A DNA stretch of 64,000 nucleotides from Pararhizobium sp. (GTDB lineage: Bacteria; Pseudomonadota; Alphaproteobacteria; Rhizobiales; Rhizobiaceae): positions 1-64,000 of the forward strand of contig JAURWE010000126.1 of the NCBI GenBank assembly GCA_030655075.1. Direction: 5' to 3'. Shown here one piece after another: positions 39,355 to 48,734 of the stretch (its first letter is position 1; each line of letters opens with the position of its first letter). Both the position numbers and the translations under genes were made by a program. The notes below the pieces were generated by a model. The model was not told the origin of the DNA. It made no database searches and saw only the letters and a program-made list of their open reading frames with translations.

Positions 39355-42300
39355 ACTTAACCTTGTGGCGACGCAGGGCCGTCTTGTAATTTTTCACGCT
39401 GGAGGAAGGCATATCGTGCCGGATGGAACGAGAAGACTGATCGAGTCGACCCGCGAGTTGCTCCACGGTCGTGTAGTTGAACAGGTCGACCACACTCAGC
39501 GGCTCGGCACTGTTACCCGGCAGCCGATCAAAAAGCGCCAGCAGCAGCAACGAATTACCACCGGCTTCAAAAAAGTTGGTGCGGATATCGAAACGGGTAT
39601 GTCCCAGGACCTCTGCCCATAACCCCATCAACAGGGTTTGAGTCGCGCCTGCAGGCTGCAGTCCGGTCAATGGTTGGGCGGCGAGATGCGCAAGCCTGGC
39701 ACGCAATGCCGTCACATCGAGTTTTCCGGCAGGCGTTCTTTGGAGGGCGGGGCTCAACACGAAACGCTGCGGCGTCATCGCACGCGGCAAGCGCTCATAG
39801 CAGTGTCGGCGCAGGTCATGCTCCTGCACTGACGCGATGTCTGCTTCGACGAAAGCAACCAGTTGAGCATCGTCTTGCCCCATGCAGACGCATGCTGCGG
39901 TAACGAGAGGATGGTCGAGCAGCACCCGTTCGACTTCCTCCGGTTCCAACCTTACGCCCATATTTTTGAGCTGACGGTCCCGACGCCCGACGTAGTGCAA
40001 TATCCCGTGTCCATCGACGAATACCAAGTCGCCGGTCAGGTACATCCGGCCTGCTGCGTGCGCAGTGAAAGGATCAGGTACAAAACGCGCCGCCGTCAGG
40101 GCCGGCATGCCCAGGTATTCCCGAGCGATGTGCCCGCCGATGGCCAACTCGCCCAGTGCGCCATTGGGCAACAGCGTCCAGTCATCACGCAACACGTAAC
40201 AGGCCAGGCCATCGCGAGGCACGCCGATGGGTACAGGCCCGCCCGCCGCAATCTTGTGGATACTTGTGTAGACCACCGCCTCCGTAGGCCCGTACAGGTT
40301 CCAGACTTGAGCATGCGGCACTTGGGCTGCCAGTAGTGTGGCCAACGCCGGCGAGAAGGCCTCACCGGCGACAAACAGATGCGTCGCAGCCTTCAAGGAA
40401 ATACCCGCGGCAAGGGCCGATCTCAGTACCGACGGCACGGCGGCTATTGCGCCCGTTGCCGATGCACGCAACCGCTCCAGGTAGGTCTGCCCCGCGTCGA
40501 TATGCAACGGGCAACCCGTCACCAGTGGAGCAAACACTTCGAATAGCGAGACATCGAACGATGCATGTGTGAGGACGTTGAACGCCGCGAGCTCATTGAA
40601 CGCGAAGGCTGCGCTCGCCCATTCGACAAACCGGGAAAAAGCGCGATGAGACACGCTCACGCCCTTAGGCTCACCGCTGGAGCCAGACGTATACATGACA
40701 TAGGCGAGCGAATCGACATGCAGCGTCGGGCAGTGCTCGAGTGGTGCAGGATCGACGCCGTCCCACGCCAGCTCATCAGGCAGCATGACCGGCACGCCAA
40801 CGGCACATTCAATTCCCGGCCTTGCGAGTGCCGGATCACACACGATGAGCAGATCGATGCCATCGCGCTGACAGATCATCACGACACGCTGCTCAGGCAT
40901 GTCCGCGTCAAACGGCACCACACACGCGCCCGCACGCATCACCCCAAGCAGGGTGGCAATCATCCGCGCCGAAAGACGGCCCCATACCGCCACACAGGCT
41001 CCACGGTTTACGACACTCGCAGGCAGGCCAACGCTGATGTGGTTGACCAACCCCGCCAACTGCCTGTAACTGAAGTACTGGGCACCGGTTACGGCAGCAG
41101 CATCGGGGTTGCGCAACACGGTCTCGTCAAACCACTGCAGCACATTGCCCTCGCGTGCTGCCAAGGCCACAGGCATTTGCGCCTGGCGGCGAACTGTGGC
41201 CGCTTCGACTAATCGCTCGCAAATCGAAGTGTCTTGCGCACATAGCGGGAGCAAGGAGGCATACTCATCCAGCATCTGCCGCGCAATTGCTGCTTCCAAT
41301 GAAGCGGGCCGATATTCAAAAGCCAGTTGCAAGACGCCCTCACTGCGCGCCGCACAGACCAGCAAATTAGTCTTGGCCTCTCGATTGCGCAGGCTCATGG
41401 AGACGCCTTGCACGTTTCCCAACGACAGATTCATGGCCGGGCCGGCCATTACAAACAATGTCCCCGGCAACTCAGTACGCACGCCGCCCTTGCGCGCCGA
41501 GTGTTCGGCCAAGATATGCTCCATCGGTGGGTATTCAGGGGAGAACGCGTCATTAACCTGGCGGGTAATGCTTGCACACAGGCTGGAGAATGTGCGATCA
41601 GGCCCGACCGTGCTGGATATGATCGCCAACTGCTGGACAGGTCCCACGACATTCATGAAGCGCTCGTCCAAGCGTGCAGTCACTGGCGTCACAAGCCCGG
41701 TGTTGCGCGAACGGGAGTAACGCGCTTGTAGCATCACGAAAGCGGACAACAGGAAAACGAACTCGGAAACCTTCATTGCACGCGCCGCATTGGCGACAGC
41801 CGTACTCGCGGCAGGCGTCAGGTCCAGCCTCGCAAGTGCCGTACGGTTGTCGCCGGCTTGCGAATGCGGACGCGACGGCGTACTCGTCTCGCCTGTGGCC
41901 AGCTCGAGCCGCTCTACGCATTTATCCAGCAGCGGTGACCGCTCGCGCGTTTGCAGGTGTTCCCACTGGACGTAATCCCGATAAGCAACCGGCGCCGGCA
42001 ACGCCTCGGCACCTGCGCTATAAAGCACAACGAATTCCTGCAGCAGTTGAGCGCTGGACCACTCATCACAGATCAGGTGATGAAGGACCCACAACAGGTA
42101 GCAGCTGCCATCGCGTGCCGTCACCAAGCGGACGCGGAACATCGCAGAGCGTGCCACATCCAACGGCCTGGCCGACTCCTCCTCAATCCAGCTGCGGATC
42201 GCGACGGACAGGTCTTGACCCGGCAGGCAGATGACGGACAGCGCGGCAAAGTCCACCTCTGCCTGCGCCGAAACCACACTCACCAGATACTTGCCGAAAC

Positions 42301-42667
42301 GCACGAAGCCCTGCCTCAGAACTTCGTGGCGCTTGACCAGAGTGCTCACGCATTCAAGCACCCGGCCCGCCTCCAGCGCACCGTCCATGCGCCAGGCGAG
42401 CGGCACCAGATAGTTGTCGCCCTCCCCACCCATAGCGTGCGCAGCATAGATGCGCTGCTGCGCACGGGAGGGCGGCGCGAGCCGGTCCCCCTGAGCAAGA
42501 CGTTCGACAAGGGCACCGCGGACCTGAGCTGCGCGGGCCTTGAGTTCATCACTCAACGCCCCGACAGGGCCGGCATAACGCAACCGCCCTCCCTCACTCC
42601 ACAGCTCAAGCCCCGCAGCAACCAGATCTCCGGCAACCTCAGTGGCGTTACAGTACGCCACTTTCAA
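39332..42667 (-). CDS. NRPS-7: TubC-C-A(Ala-like)-T
   Basis: About 1111 residues: TubC docking domain (res ~3-55), condensation domain (HHLICDEWS, ~199; final G of the motif is E), adenylation domain (TSGSSGEPKG, ~665) and carrier (GGNSLLLL, ~1035). The frame stays open to 43153, but residues encoded above about 42667 are an out-of-frame shadow of NRPS-8. The real start is near TTG 42667 (AAGGA, 5 nt spacing) or GTG 42661, overlapping the NRPS-8 stop. The A-domain code reads DVFAFALVYK by eye; the D-F--AL-YK pattern resembles alanine codes such as DLFNNALTYK but is not exact. The next gene is the PKS, matching the Ala-then-polyketide order in bleomycin. Confidence 0.9.
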   Translation of the reverse strand: MKVAYCNATEVAGDLVAAGLELWSEGGRLRYAGPVGALSDELKARAAQVRGALVERLAQGDRLAPPSRAQQRIYAAHAMGGEGDNYLVPLAWRMDGALEAGRVLECVSTLVKRHEVLRQGFVRFGKYLVSVVSAQAEVDFAALSVICLPGQDLSVAIRSWIEEESARPLDVARSAMFRVRLVTARDGSCYLLWVLHHLICDEWSSAQLLQEFVVLYSAGAEALPAPVAYRDYVQWEHLQTRERSPLLDKCVERLELATGETSTPSRPHSQAGDNRTALARLDLTPAASTAVANAARAMKVSEFVFLLSAFVMLQARYSRSRNTGLVTPVTARLDERFMNVVGPVQQLAIISSTVGPDRTFSSLCASITRQVNDAFSPEYPPMEHILAEHSARKGGVRTELPGTLFVMAGPAMNLSLGNVQGVSMSLRNREAKTNLLVCAARSEGVLQLAFEYRPASLEAAIARQMLDEYASLLPLCAQDTSICERLVEAATVRRQAQMPVALAAREGNVLQWFDETVLRNPDAAAVTGAQYFSYRQLAGLVNHISVGLPASVVNRGACVAVWGRLSARMIATLLGVMRAGACVVPFDADMPEQRVVMICQRDGIDLLIVCDPALARPGIECAVGVPVMLPDELAWDGVDPAPLEHCPTLHVDSLAYVMYTSGSSGEPKGVSVSHRAFSRFVEWASAAFAFNELAAFNVLTHASFDVSLFEVFAPLVTGCPLHIDAGQTYLERLRASATGAIAAVPSVLRSALAAGISLKAATHLFVAGEAFSPALATLLAAQVPHAQVWNLYGPTEAVVYTSIHKIAAGGPVPIGVPRDGLACYVLRDDWTLLPNGALGELAIGGHIAREYLGMPALTAARFVPDPFTAHAAGRMYLTGDLVFVDGHGILHYVGRRDRQLKNMGVRLEPEEVERVLLDHPLVTAACVCMGQDDAQLVAFVEADIASVQEHDLRRHCYERLPRAMTPQRFVLSPALQRTPAGKLDVTALRARLAHLAAQPLTGLQPAGATQTLLMGLWAEVLGHTRFDIRTNFFEAGGNSLLLLALFDRLPGNSAEPLSVVDLFNYTTVEQLAGRLDQSSRSIRHDMPSSSVKNYKTALRRHKVKYGNDKSV

Positions 42668-45600
42668 GTTCTTCCTTAGGCTTGTCGTCGGCGCGCGAAG
42701 CTGCATGCGACTCCAGTGCCAGGGCGAGGCCTGCAATGGTGTCCATTGAAGCGAGCAGCGTACGAACCGGAATGTCGACGTCGAGCGTGCTGCGTACCTT
42801 TGCGGCAACACGCAGGGCCGCCAGCGACTCGCCCCCCAATGCCATGAAGTCGTCGTAAATACCGACGCGTTCGACATTGAGCGCGGCTTGCCAGATATCC
42901 GCCAGCATCGCCTGCAGGGGCGATTGCGGCGCGGCAGATACAGCACCGGCTGCAGCCTCCATCGCCGAGTGTTCAAGCGAAGCCAGATCGACCTTGCCAG
43001 TGCTCGAGACCGGTACCGCGTCAACGAATACGAACTGTGCGGGCAGCATGTACTTGGGCAGGTTCTGCTTGCAGAACGCCTTGAGTTGATCGACCGACAG
43101 TTCCTCTGCGCTATTGCGGCGAACCACATACGCGACCAGCTGCTTGATGCCATTCACCGGTTTGACCACCACGACAGCCCGGTGCAGTTGAGGGTGAGTG
43201 GCTAGCACGTGCTCGATTTCCCCGGGCTCAACCCGGAAACCCTGGACCTTCACCAACCGGTCACGCCGCGTCAGAAATTCCACGTTGCCTTCAAGATCGA
43301 TGCGAACCAGGTCGCCGGTACGGTACATCCTGGCCCCTGGCACTTGGCTGAACGGGTCAGGCAGGTACACCGCTGCTGTCTGTGCCGGTGCGCCCAGATA
43401 GCCTTGGGCGACACCGGCGCCGCCGATGTATAGCTCACCCGGAACCCCTACCGCCAGCGGATGCATGCGCTCATCGAGCACGTAGAGCTGCGCTCCGGCA
43501 ATAGCGCGACCGATGGGCATCGTCGACATGTCGCGATAGGACTGGCCACGCCACACGCTCGCCCAGACAGTCGCCTCGGTAGGTCCGTACTCATTGAACA
43601 CGGTAACCCCCGCAATGGCTGCGGCACGCGCATAGGTGTCGCACGACAGGGCTTCACCGGCCGAGATGATCTGGCGCAGCTTCAGCGTGACGAAATCGTC
43701 CGCGGCCAACAGCGTGTCAAGCAACGAAGGCGTGCACAGCGTCATGGTTACGTTTGTCGTGCGCAGGAACCGGACCAACCCCACCAGGTCAAGCAGGGTA
43801 TCCTCATCCGGGATGACCAGTGTCGACCCGCCCACCAGCGCGCCGAAGATGACGCCAACCGCACTGTCGAACGCCGGGGAAGACAGCAGCGCACAACGGT
43901 CATCGTGCCCCAGCCCGTAATAGGCCACTCGCTCGCGTGTAGAGCTGTCGAGGTTAGCGTGAGACACCACCGTCGCTTTAGGTGTACCGGTGGAACCGGA
44001 CGTGAAGATCACGTAGGCGGCGCTATGGCCTGATACAGCTACGTCCACCACTGCGTCGCCGCCGGCGACCGCCGCATCCGAATAGCGCACAAAGCGAATA
44101 TCGCCTTCAATGCCCGGCACAATCTGCGTATGGACCGCGTCGTCACAGACCACTGTCCCACCGGTTTGTGCAATAGCAGCCGACAGGCGCGCTACCGGTT
44201 GCTCGGTGTTAAGCGGCACATAGGCGGCGCCAGCCTTGAGGATCGCCAGCATGGCAACGATTGCAGGAATGCCTCGGGACATCAGCAACCCAACCATGTC
44301 TCCTGGGCGCACTTGCTCTTCAAGTACAAGCCGGGCGGCGAAGCGCGTGGCCATGGCATCCAACTCAGCAAAGCTGATGTTCGACTGTCCACTGACGATT
44401 GCCACTTGCTCGGGCGAACGTCGCGCATGCTCCCTGATCCGCTTCACGACGGATTCAAATGCCGGCTGTTTGAGCGCCGGTGCAGCGTTGTTCGAGGCCA
44501 GTACGCAATCCAGCTGTTGCTGAGGCAGGAAGGACTGCGCATGGTAGTTGGCCGTTGGATCAGCCACCATCGCCGACAACACGGCCAGATAGAAGTCGCC
44601 AGCGACGTCCATCACCGCTTTGTCATAACGCAACTTATCGTACTCGAGGCGTACGCGCAGGTCCTTGTCGAAAGGCGTCAGAAACGCATTGACACAGAAG
44701 GGGAATGTCGACTCCGCATAGACCTTGAGGCCCAGCATCTTGAGGTTCGGCCACTGCTCCAACGCATCGGTAACGTGGTAATGGTTGAAGAAGAACAGCG
44801 TCTCCGACAGCGGCTCGCTGCCGTGCTGGCGCTTGACCTCCGCCATAGGGTAACGCCGATGAGCCAATACCTCATGCTCACTGTTCAGGGTATCGAGGAT
44901 CAAATCGCTCCAACTGCCTCCGGGCAGGCTCATGCGGAACGCCAGGCTGTTGACGAAAAGGCCGATCACCGCATGACTGTCGCGGTTCTCGGGCCGCCCA
45001 TTGGATACGGTATAAGACATTACATCGTCTACCCCGCCGAGCAGGCTCATTACTTTCATGTGCGCGGCCAGCAGTACGGACTTGAGCGGCACGGCCAGTT
45101 GATTGGCCAGGCGCTTGAGGTCATTGGACAACTCGACGCTGATGGGCACCTCGAACTTGATAATCTCGCGCTGGCCCAGGTCCGCACGTGGCGCCACGAA
45201 GCTTGGCAGACGCATGACCGAGACGTCACGCATCCTCTCGTTCCAGAATTCCCGGTAGCTGTCATCGCTGACTGCTTGCTGTTCGAGCAAGATCGAATCG
45301 CGGAACGTAGAACGAAGCTCAGGCAGTTCAAATGCCTCCCCGTTGACCCGAGCCATATAGCGATTGACCAGCTCGGTCACCATCAAGGCATCACTCCAGC
45401 CGTCGATGATTTCGTGGTGGAAACTGTAGCTGAGCTGGCAACTGCCCTCCGAGAAATGGTGCAACATGAAACGGATTAGCGGGTACTGTTCGATTTCGAA
45501 GCCGCGCTTTTTTTCATCTTCAAGCCAAGCATCCACATAATCCTGGTGTGTCTGCGGATCAACGTCCCTGAGATCCAGGTACCCAAACTCCGGCTCGCTG

Positions 45601-47669
45601 GCTTTGTGGACCAGTTGGAGGGGCCGGCTGAAGTGAGTCAGGTCGAACGAGGTGCGCAGCAGCGGATGACGCGCAACCAATTCCTCGACAGCGGTGCGCA
45701 TTGCCGCGACATCCACGGGCATTTCTACGTGATACGAGCAGATAGCATGGTAAACCGCTGACTTTGCGGCGAACTCGCGGTGGTAGATCATGCCTTCCTG
45801 CAGGAGATTGAGCGGATAGGCATCCTCCACATCGTCCGGCACCACCGCCCTGTCCTTTTCCGACACCAGGTAGAACGGTTCGGACATCGGCACGTCGATC
45901 GGCGTCGCCGCCTCGCGCACGGCCTTGGCCAGTGCACGGACCGTCGGGTTCAGGTGCAATGTCGCGATAGAGAAGCGCACACCACGCTGGTAAGCCATCG
46001 AGGTCACTTCGATACTGCGCAGCGAATCGCCACCCAACGCGAAATAATTGTCATCCAGAGCGATGCCTTCGTGTTGCAGCACACGCTGCCAGACGGCGAT
46101 AAGCGTTTCTTCGACACTATCGATATGGCCATCGGCTGCTGCCGGCGCCTGCACCACCTCAAGCTCGGCCAGCGCACGACGGTCGATCTTGTCGTGGGCC
46201 GTCACGGGCAAAGCGGGCAAGGCAACTATGCGCGAAGGTCGCATGTACTCAGGCAGCACGTTGGCCAAGTGCCGAGCAACCGCCACCTCGACGTCCGCGG
46301 CCTGGGTCTCGACAAAGAGCGTCAGGGTCGAACTGGAGCCAGCGTGCGTTACCACTGCCGCTGCATGACGGACTTGGCCGACCTCCAGAGCCAGGGTCTC
46401 GATCTCGGCCAGTTCAATCCGATAGCCGTTGAGTTTGACCTGCATGTCAGTACGCCCGAAGTATACGAACGTACCGTCCTCACGCTGTGCGCCAAGATCG
46501 CCCGTCTTGTAGCACAGGCCGTCGGCCCAATGGACGGACTTGAGTTTTTGCGCGGATAGCTGCGGGTTGCCCAGGTAGCCGGCCATGACACCTGTACCGG
46601 CGATCAGAATCTCTCCGCGGGCCCCGACAGCTGCCAACTCGCCCTGTTCGTCAACCACATAGAGGGTCATCCCATCGATCGGCGTACCGATCGCCATGGT
46701 TTCGCCATTAGCCGAGGCTGCACCGGTCCATTGTTGAACACAGCATCCGACTGTTGCCTCCGTCGGGCCGTATTCGTTGTAGAGACGGCCATTAGGGAAC
46801 AACCGCTCAAGGGCGACGCAATCGCGTACGAACAACTCTTCTCCGCCGATCACAAACACGTGCGCGACCGTGCTCAAGCGGCCCTGTGCATCGAACCAGT
46901 CAACGATGGCACGTACGTGCGTCGGCGTTACCTTTACAACAAAGGGTTCACGGCTATCCGCCAGGCGATTTAACAGCGACTCCAACGCCGACTCGTTTGG
47001 CAGGATATCGACACAGCCGCCAGATGCGAGCGGCACAAGGAAGCTGGTGATCGACAAATCGAAAGTCGCCGCCGTATGCCAGAACGCCTGATAGGTGCCG
47101 TCGGCTGCATAAGTCTTGGCGGCCCAGGACAGATAGTTGGCCAGGCCGCGACCAGTGATCTGCACACCATTAGGCTCCCCAGTGGTACCGGAGGTATGCA
47201 GCACGTAGGCGATCTCATCGCCGGAGCCATAACCATTGGCCGGTGCCGGCGCCCCCTGTCCGTCTTCACATAACTCCTGCAGTGACAGAGCAGGCCAGTC
47301 GATCCCCGGTAACGTGGTCCGCCCGGAGGTGATGACCAGCGCCGGCGCACAGCGGGCAAGCATGCGCTGCAGACGCACAAGAGGCGACGCAGGGTCGACT
47401 GGCACATAGGCCGCTCCCACCCTCAGGACCGCCAGGGTTGCCACCACAAAGTCGATGCTGCGCGGCATAAAAAGCACAACATGACTGCCGGGGCTTACGC
47501 CTTTTGCTATCAGCCCGCCACTGGCGATGCACACACGCTCATCCAGCTCACGGTAGGAAATAACGCGCGCATCCTCGCGCAACGCGACCGCATCGGGTAC
47601 ACGCCTTACTTGCTCATCGAACATAGAGAGGGCCGAGAGAGTAGGTGCTTGGTGATGATCCATAATCAT
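42648..47669 (-). CDS. NRPS-8: A(Asn)-T-C-A(His)-T
   Basis: A 1673-residue synthetase that begins directly with an adenylation domain. Order: A1 (TSGTTGEPNG, ~165), T1 (GGDSLRSI, ~543), C (HHEIIDG, ~753), A2 (TSGSTGTPKA, ~1290), T2 (GGESLAAL, ~1613). Codes by eye: A1 DLTKVGEVGK, an asparagine code; A2 DSGLIAEVWK, close to histidine (DSALIAEVWK). Because no C domain precedes A1, an upstream protein ending in C must supply it; NRPS-3 or NRPS-4, both C-terminated, fit. Asn followed by His is the order in the bleomycin metal-binding half. A1 may also load the carrier of NRPS-3. Two hydroxylase genes lie immediately upstream. Start at ATG 47669 or 47663. Confidence 0.93.
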   Translation of the reverse strand: MIMDHHQAPTLSALSMFDEQVRRVPDAVALREDARVISYRELDERVCIASGGLIAKGVSPGSHVVLFMPRSIDFVVATLAVLRVGAAYVPVDPASPLVRLQRMLARCAPALVITSGRTTLPGIDWPALSLQELCEDGQGAPAPANGYGSGDEIAYVLHTSGTTGEPNGVQITGRGLANYLSWAAKTYAADGTYQAFWHTAATFDLSITSFLVPLASGGCVDILPNESALESLLNRLADSREPFVVKVTPTHVRAIVDWFDAQGRLSTVAHVFVIGGEELFVRDCVALERLFPNGRLYNEYGPTEATVGCCVQQWTGAASANGETMAIGTPIDGMTLYVVDEQGELAAVGARGEILIAGTGVMAGYLGNPQLSAQKLKSVHWADGLCYKTGDLGAQREDGTFVYFGRTDMQVKLNGYRIELAEIETLALEVGQVRHAAAVVTHAGSSSTLTLFVETQAADVEVAVARHLANVLPEYMRPSRIVALPALPVTAHDKIDRRALAELEVVQAPAAADGHIDSVEETLIAVWQRVLQHEGIALDDNYFALGGDSLRSIEVTSMAYQRGVRFSIATLHLNPTVRALAKAVREAATPIDVPMSEPFYLVSEKDRAVVPDDVEDAYPLNLLQEGMIYHREFAAKSAVYHAICSYHVEMPVDVAAMRTAVEELVARHPLLRTSFDLTHFSRPLQLVHKASEPEFGYLDLRDVDPQTHQDYVDAWLEDEKKRGFEIEQYPLIRFMLHHFSEGSCQLSYSFHHEIIDGWSDALMVTELVNRYMARVNGEAFELPELRSTFRDSILLEQQAVSDDSYREFWNERMRDVSVMRLPSFVAPRADLGQREIIKFEVPISVELSNDLKRLANQLAVPLKSVLLAAHMKVMSLLGGVDDVMSYTVSNGRPENRDSHAVIGLFVNSLAFRMSLPGGSWSDLILDTLNSEHEVLAHRRYPMAEVKRQHGSEPLSETLFFFNHYHVTDALEQWPNLKMLGLKVYAESTFPFCVNAFLTPFDKDLRVRLEYDKLRYDKAVMDVAGDFYLAVLSAMVADPTANYHAQSFLPQQQLDCVLASNNAAPALKQPAFESVVKRIREHARRSPEQVAIVSGQSNISFAELDAMATRFAARLVLEEQVRPGDMVGLLMSRGIPAIVAMLAILKAGAAYVPLNTEQPVARLSAAIAQTGGTVVCDDAVHTQIVPGIEGDIRFVRYSDAAVAGGDAVVDVAVSGHSAAYVIFTSGSTGTPKATVVSHANLDSSTRERVAYYGLGHDDRCALLSSPAFDSAVGVIFGALVGGSTLVIPDEDTLLDLVGLVRFLRTTNVTMTLCTPSLLDTLLAADDFVTLKLRQIISAGEALSCDTYARAAAIAGVTVFNEYGPTEATVWASVWRGQSYRDMSTMPIGRAIAGAQLYVLDERMHPLAVGVPGELYIGGAGVAQGYLGAPAQTAAVYLPDPFSQVPGARMYRTGDLVRIDLEGNVEFLTRRDRLVKVQGFRVEPGEIEHVLATHPQLHRAVVVVKPVNGIKQLVAYVVRRNSAEELSVDQLKAFCKQNLPKYMLPAQFVFVDAVPVSSTGKVDLASLEHSAMEAAAGAVSAAPQSPLQAMLADIWQAALNVERVGIYDDFMALGGESLAALRVAAKVRSTLDVDIPVRTLLASMDTIAGLALALESHAASRADDKPKEELESGVL

Positions 47670-47738
47670 TTTCTTCGTTCCGTTCGTAAGTTGGTTTGGG
47701 CGGGGCCGGCTCGCCTCCTCGCCGCTGCGAGACCGGGT

Positions 47739-48734
47739 TTAAGCAAGCATTTTTACATAGTGTTTGCGCAGTCCCGTGTAGGCATCACGGCCATGCGCAG
47801 TCACCAGGTTGTCGATGAGCAATACATCGCCTGGCTGCAGCAGAACTCGATAAAGCGCCTGTTCATAAGCGCCTTTGAGCAGTGAATAAGTGGCGGGTTC
47901 TATCGCGCAACCATCGCCATAGAGGGTCTGAAACGGATAGATATCCTGGCCGAACAGATGGGCGAAAGCGCTGCGCGTCGCCTGCGGCAGCGACATCGCG
48001 TTGAAAAACACGCCATGGTTGAACCACACTGACTGGTTGGTCTGCGGATGAGTTGTGGACCAGCTCGATGTACGCTGCACGACAAGCTGGTCGCCCTCGT
48101 GGTACCACTGATAACCGCGCTCCTGGAGCACGCTGGCCAACTGTTCTTCGTCGCGAACGCCAAACGCCTGCTGCCAGGAATAACCGATGCCGTCGATGAA
48201 ACGACGCTTGTACAGCAAGCCTCGGCGGTCGCAGTCTGCGCTCAGTTCCTGCGGTATGCCCGCGTACACGCGGCGGGTGTCGGCGAGAATCATTGCTCCC
48301 CCTTGAGGTGCGGGGCGCTCGCAGTGAAATGCAAGGAATTGAGGCCAGCAAGAGGCGTAGGCGTTTTCGTTGTGCAGGAAAATCGGTTCACGGGCGGGAT
48401 ACTCCGTCGCGGTATACACGTGTTCCCCCACTTGTGTGCGTGGCGTGCTGCGCTCTTCATATTCCAGGGACACACCGGTGAAAGCGGTCATCGCATCGGC
48501 GAACTGTTCGGCCCCTTCAACCGCAAAGCCACGAAAGAGCACCGCCCCTTCATACCTGGCCCACTCACTCAGCTCGGCACTCCCGTTACCTAATACATCG
48601 CGTAGAAGCATGTTCGGCAAAGTGGCCCGCACCAGCAGCGTCGAGGCTGTATCGTCAAGTCTCTCAAGCAAGACACCCAACGGCAGCATGGATTGGCAAG
48701 CGCTCAACCTGGCATTTGAATCAGCAACCGACAT
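47739..48734 (-). CDS. TauD/SyrP-like Fe(II)/2OG oxygenase 1
   Basis: A ~331-residue TauD-family oxygenase with HNE in IFLHNENAY as metal ligands and the distal His in VTAHGRDAY near the C terminus. GAGG lies 8 nt before ATG 48734; another ATG at 48752 has no proper site. The gene overlaps the AspH-type gene and lies 69 nt before NRPS-8, so a carrier-bound Asn or His of NRPS-8 is a reasonable substrate (bleomycin contains beta-hydroxyhistidine). It is a paralog of the TauD protein at 32009-33076. Confidence 0.88.
   Translation of the reverse strand: MSVADSNARLSACQSMLPLGVLLERLDDTASTLLVRATLPNMLLRDVLGNGSAELSEWARYEGAVLFRGFAVEGAEQFADAMTAFTGVSLEYEERSTPRTQVGEHVYTATEYPAREPIFLHNENAYASCWPQFLAFHCERPAPQGGAMILADTRRVYAGIPQELSADCDRRGLLYKRRFIDGIGYSWQQAFGVRDEEQLASVLQERGYQWYHEGDQLVVQRTSSWSTTHPQTNQSVWFNHGVFFNAMSLPQATRSAFAHLFGQDIYPFQTLYGDGCAIEPATYSLLKGAYEQALYRVLLQPGDVLLIDNLVTAHGRDAYTGLRKHYVKMLA

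Noticed and set aside
42668..43153. N-terminal extension of NRPS-7
   Set aside because: The Arg/Ser-rich residues are an out-of-frame reading of the end of NRPS-8; the docking domain and a ribosome site place the start near 42667.
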